DNA of 5,641 nucleotides from JBBAFM01 sp041655415 (GTDB lineage Bacteria; Bacillota; Clostridia; Peptostreptococcales; JAAYPU01), in contig CAYSBC010000087.1 of assembly GCA_964429195.1 (NCBI GenBank), positions 1-5,641 of the forward strand, read 5' to 3'. Shown one piece after another: positions 5,636 through 5,641 of the stretch; the first letter of the stretch is position 1, and the number at the start of each line of letters is the position of its first letter. Both the position numbers and the translations under genes were made by a program. The notes beneath the pieces were generated by a model. The model was not told the origin of the DNA and made no database searches. It saw only the letters and a list, made by a program, of their open reading frames with translations.

Positions 5636-5641
5636 GTTACG

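Noticed and set aside
1..5641. CRISPR array, insertion sequence or attachment site
   Set aside because: No regularly spaced repeats, transposase-like reading frame, terminal inverted repeats or flanking duplications were found on reading both strands.

Overview
The window looks like a low-to-mid GC Firmicute, most likely a member of the Clostridia. The grounds are strong GGAGG-type ribosome binding sites, SigA-like promoters, a LAAC-type lipoprotein signal on a polar amino-acid binding protein, and a secreted protein with a 'copper amine oxidase N-terminal-like' stalk domain, a module common in Clostridia and Paenibacilli. The species cannot be named from this sequence.

Layout. (1) Positions 1-123 hold no complete gene. 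They contain a strong stem-loop (60-84) that serves as the terminator of the leftward gene. (2) Positions 124-1509, minus strand: a secreted zinc metallopeptidase-like protein with a signal peptide, a stalk domain, and an HELNH...EG active site. (3) Positions 1510-1750: a divergent control region with a good SigA promoter facing left (1555-1583), an extended -10 promoter facing right (1638-1646), and a roughly 100-base leader that can fold. (4) Positions 1751-4012, plus strand: a tight two-gene operon with 3 bases between stop and start. Both proteins end in a HEPN-type domain carrying the R-x4-H ribonuclease signature (RNPYSH and RNNFVH). The first has an N-terminal Cys4 zinc ribbon and the Ymh-type HEPN; the second has an ApeA-like HEPN and a possible internal metal site. 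(5) Positions 4017-5635, plus strand: its own promoter, with a palindrome between -35 and -10, then a polar amino-acid ABC transporter: lipoprotein binding protein, intercistronic hairpin, and membrane permease. The ATPase gene is expected just beyond the right edge.

The part most worth attention is the HEPN-HEPN pair. It is AT-rich compared with the genes on both sides, has its own promoter and leader, and sits between unrelated housekeeping-type genes, as an acquired defence or toxin cassette would. I infer that the two proteins form an RNA-cleaving anti-phage or abortive-infection system. No experimentally named system is recognised, and no nucleotidyltransferase antitoxin (the usual MNT partner) is present. 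The metallopeptidase and the transporter appear functionally unrelated to it.
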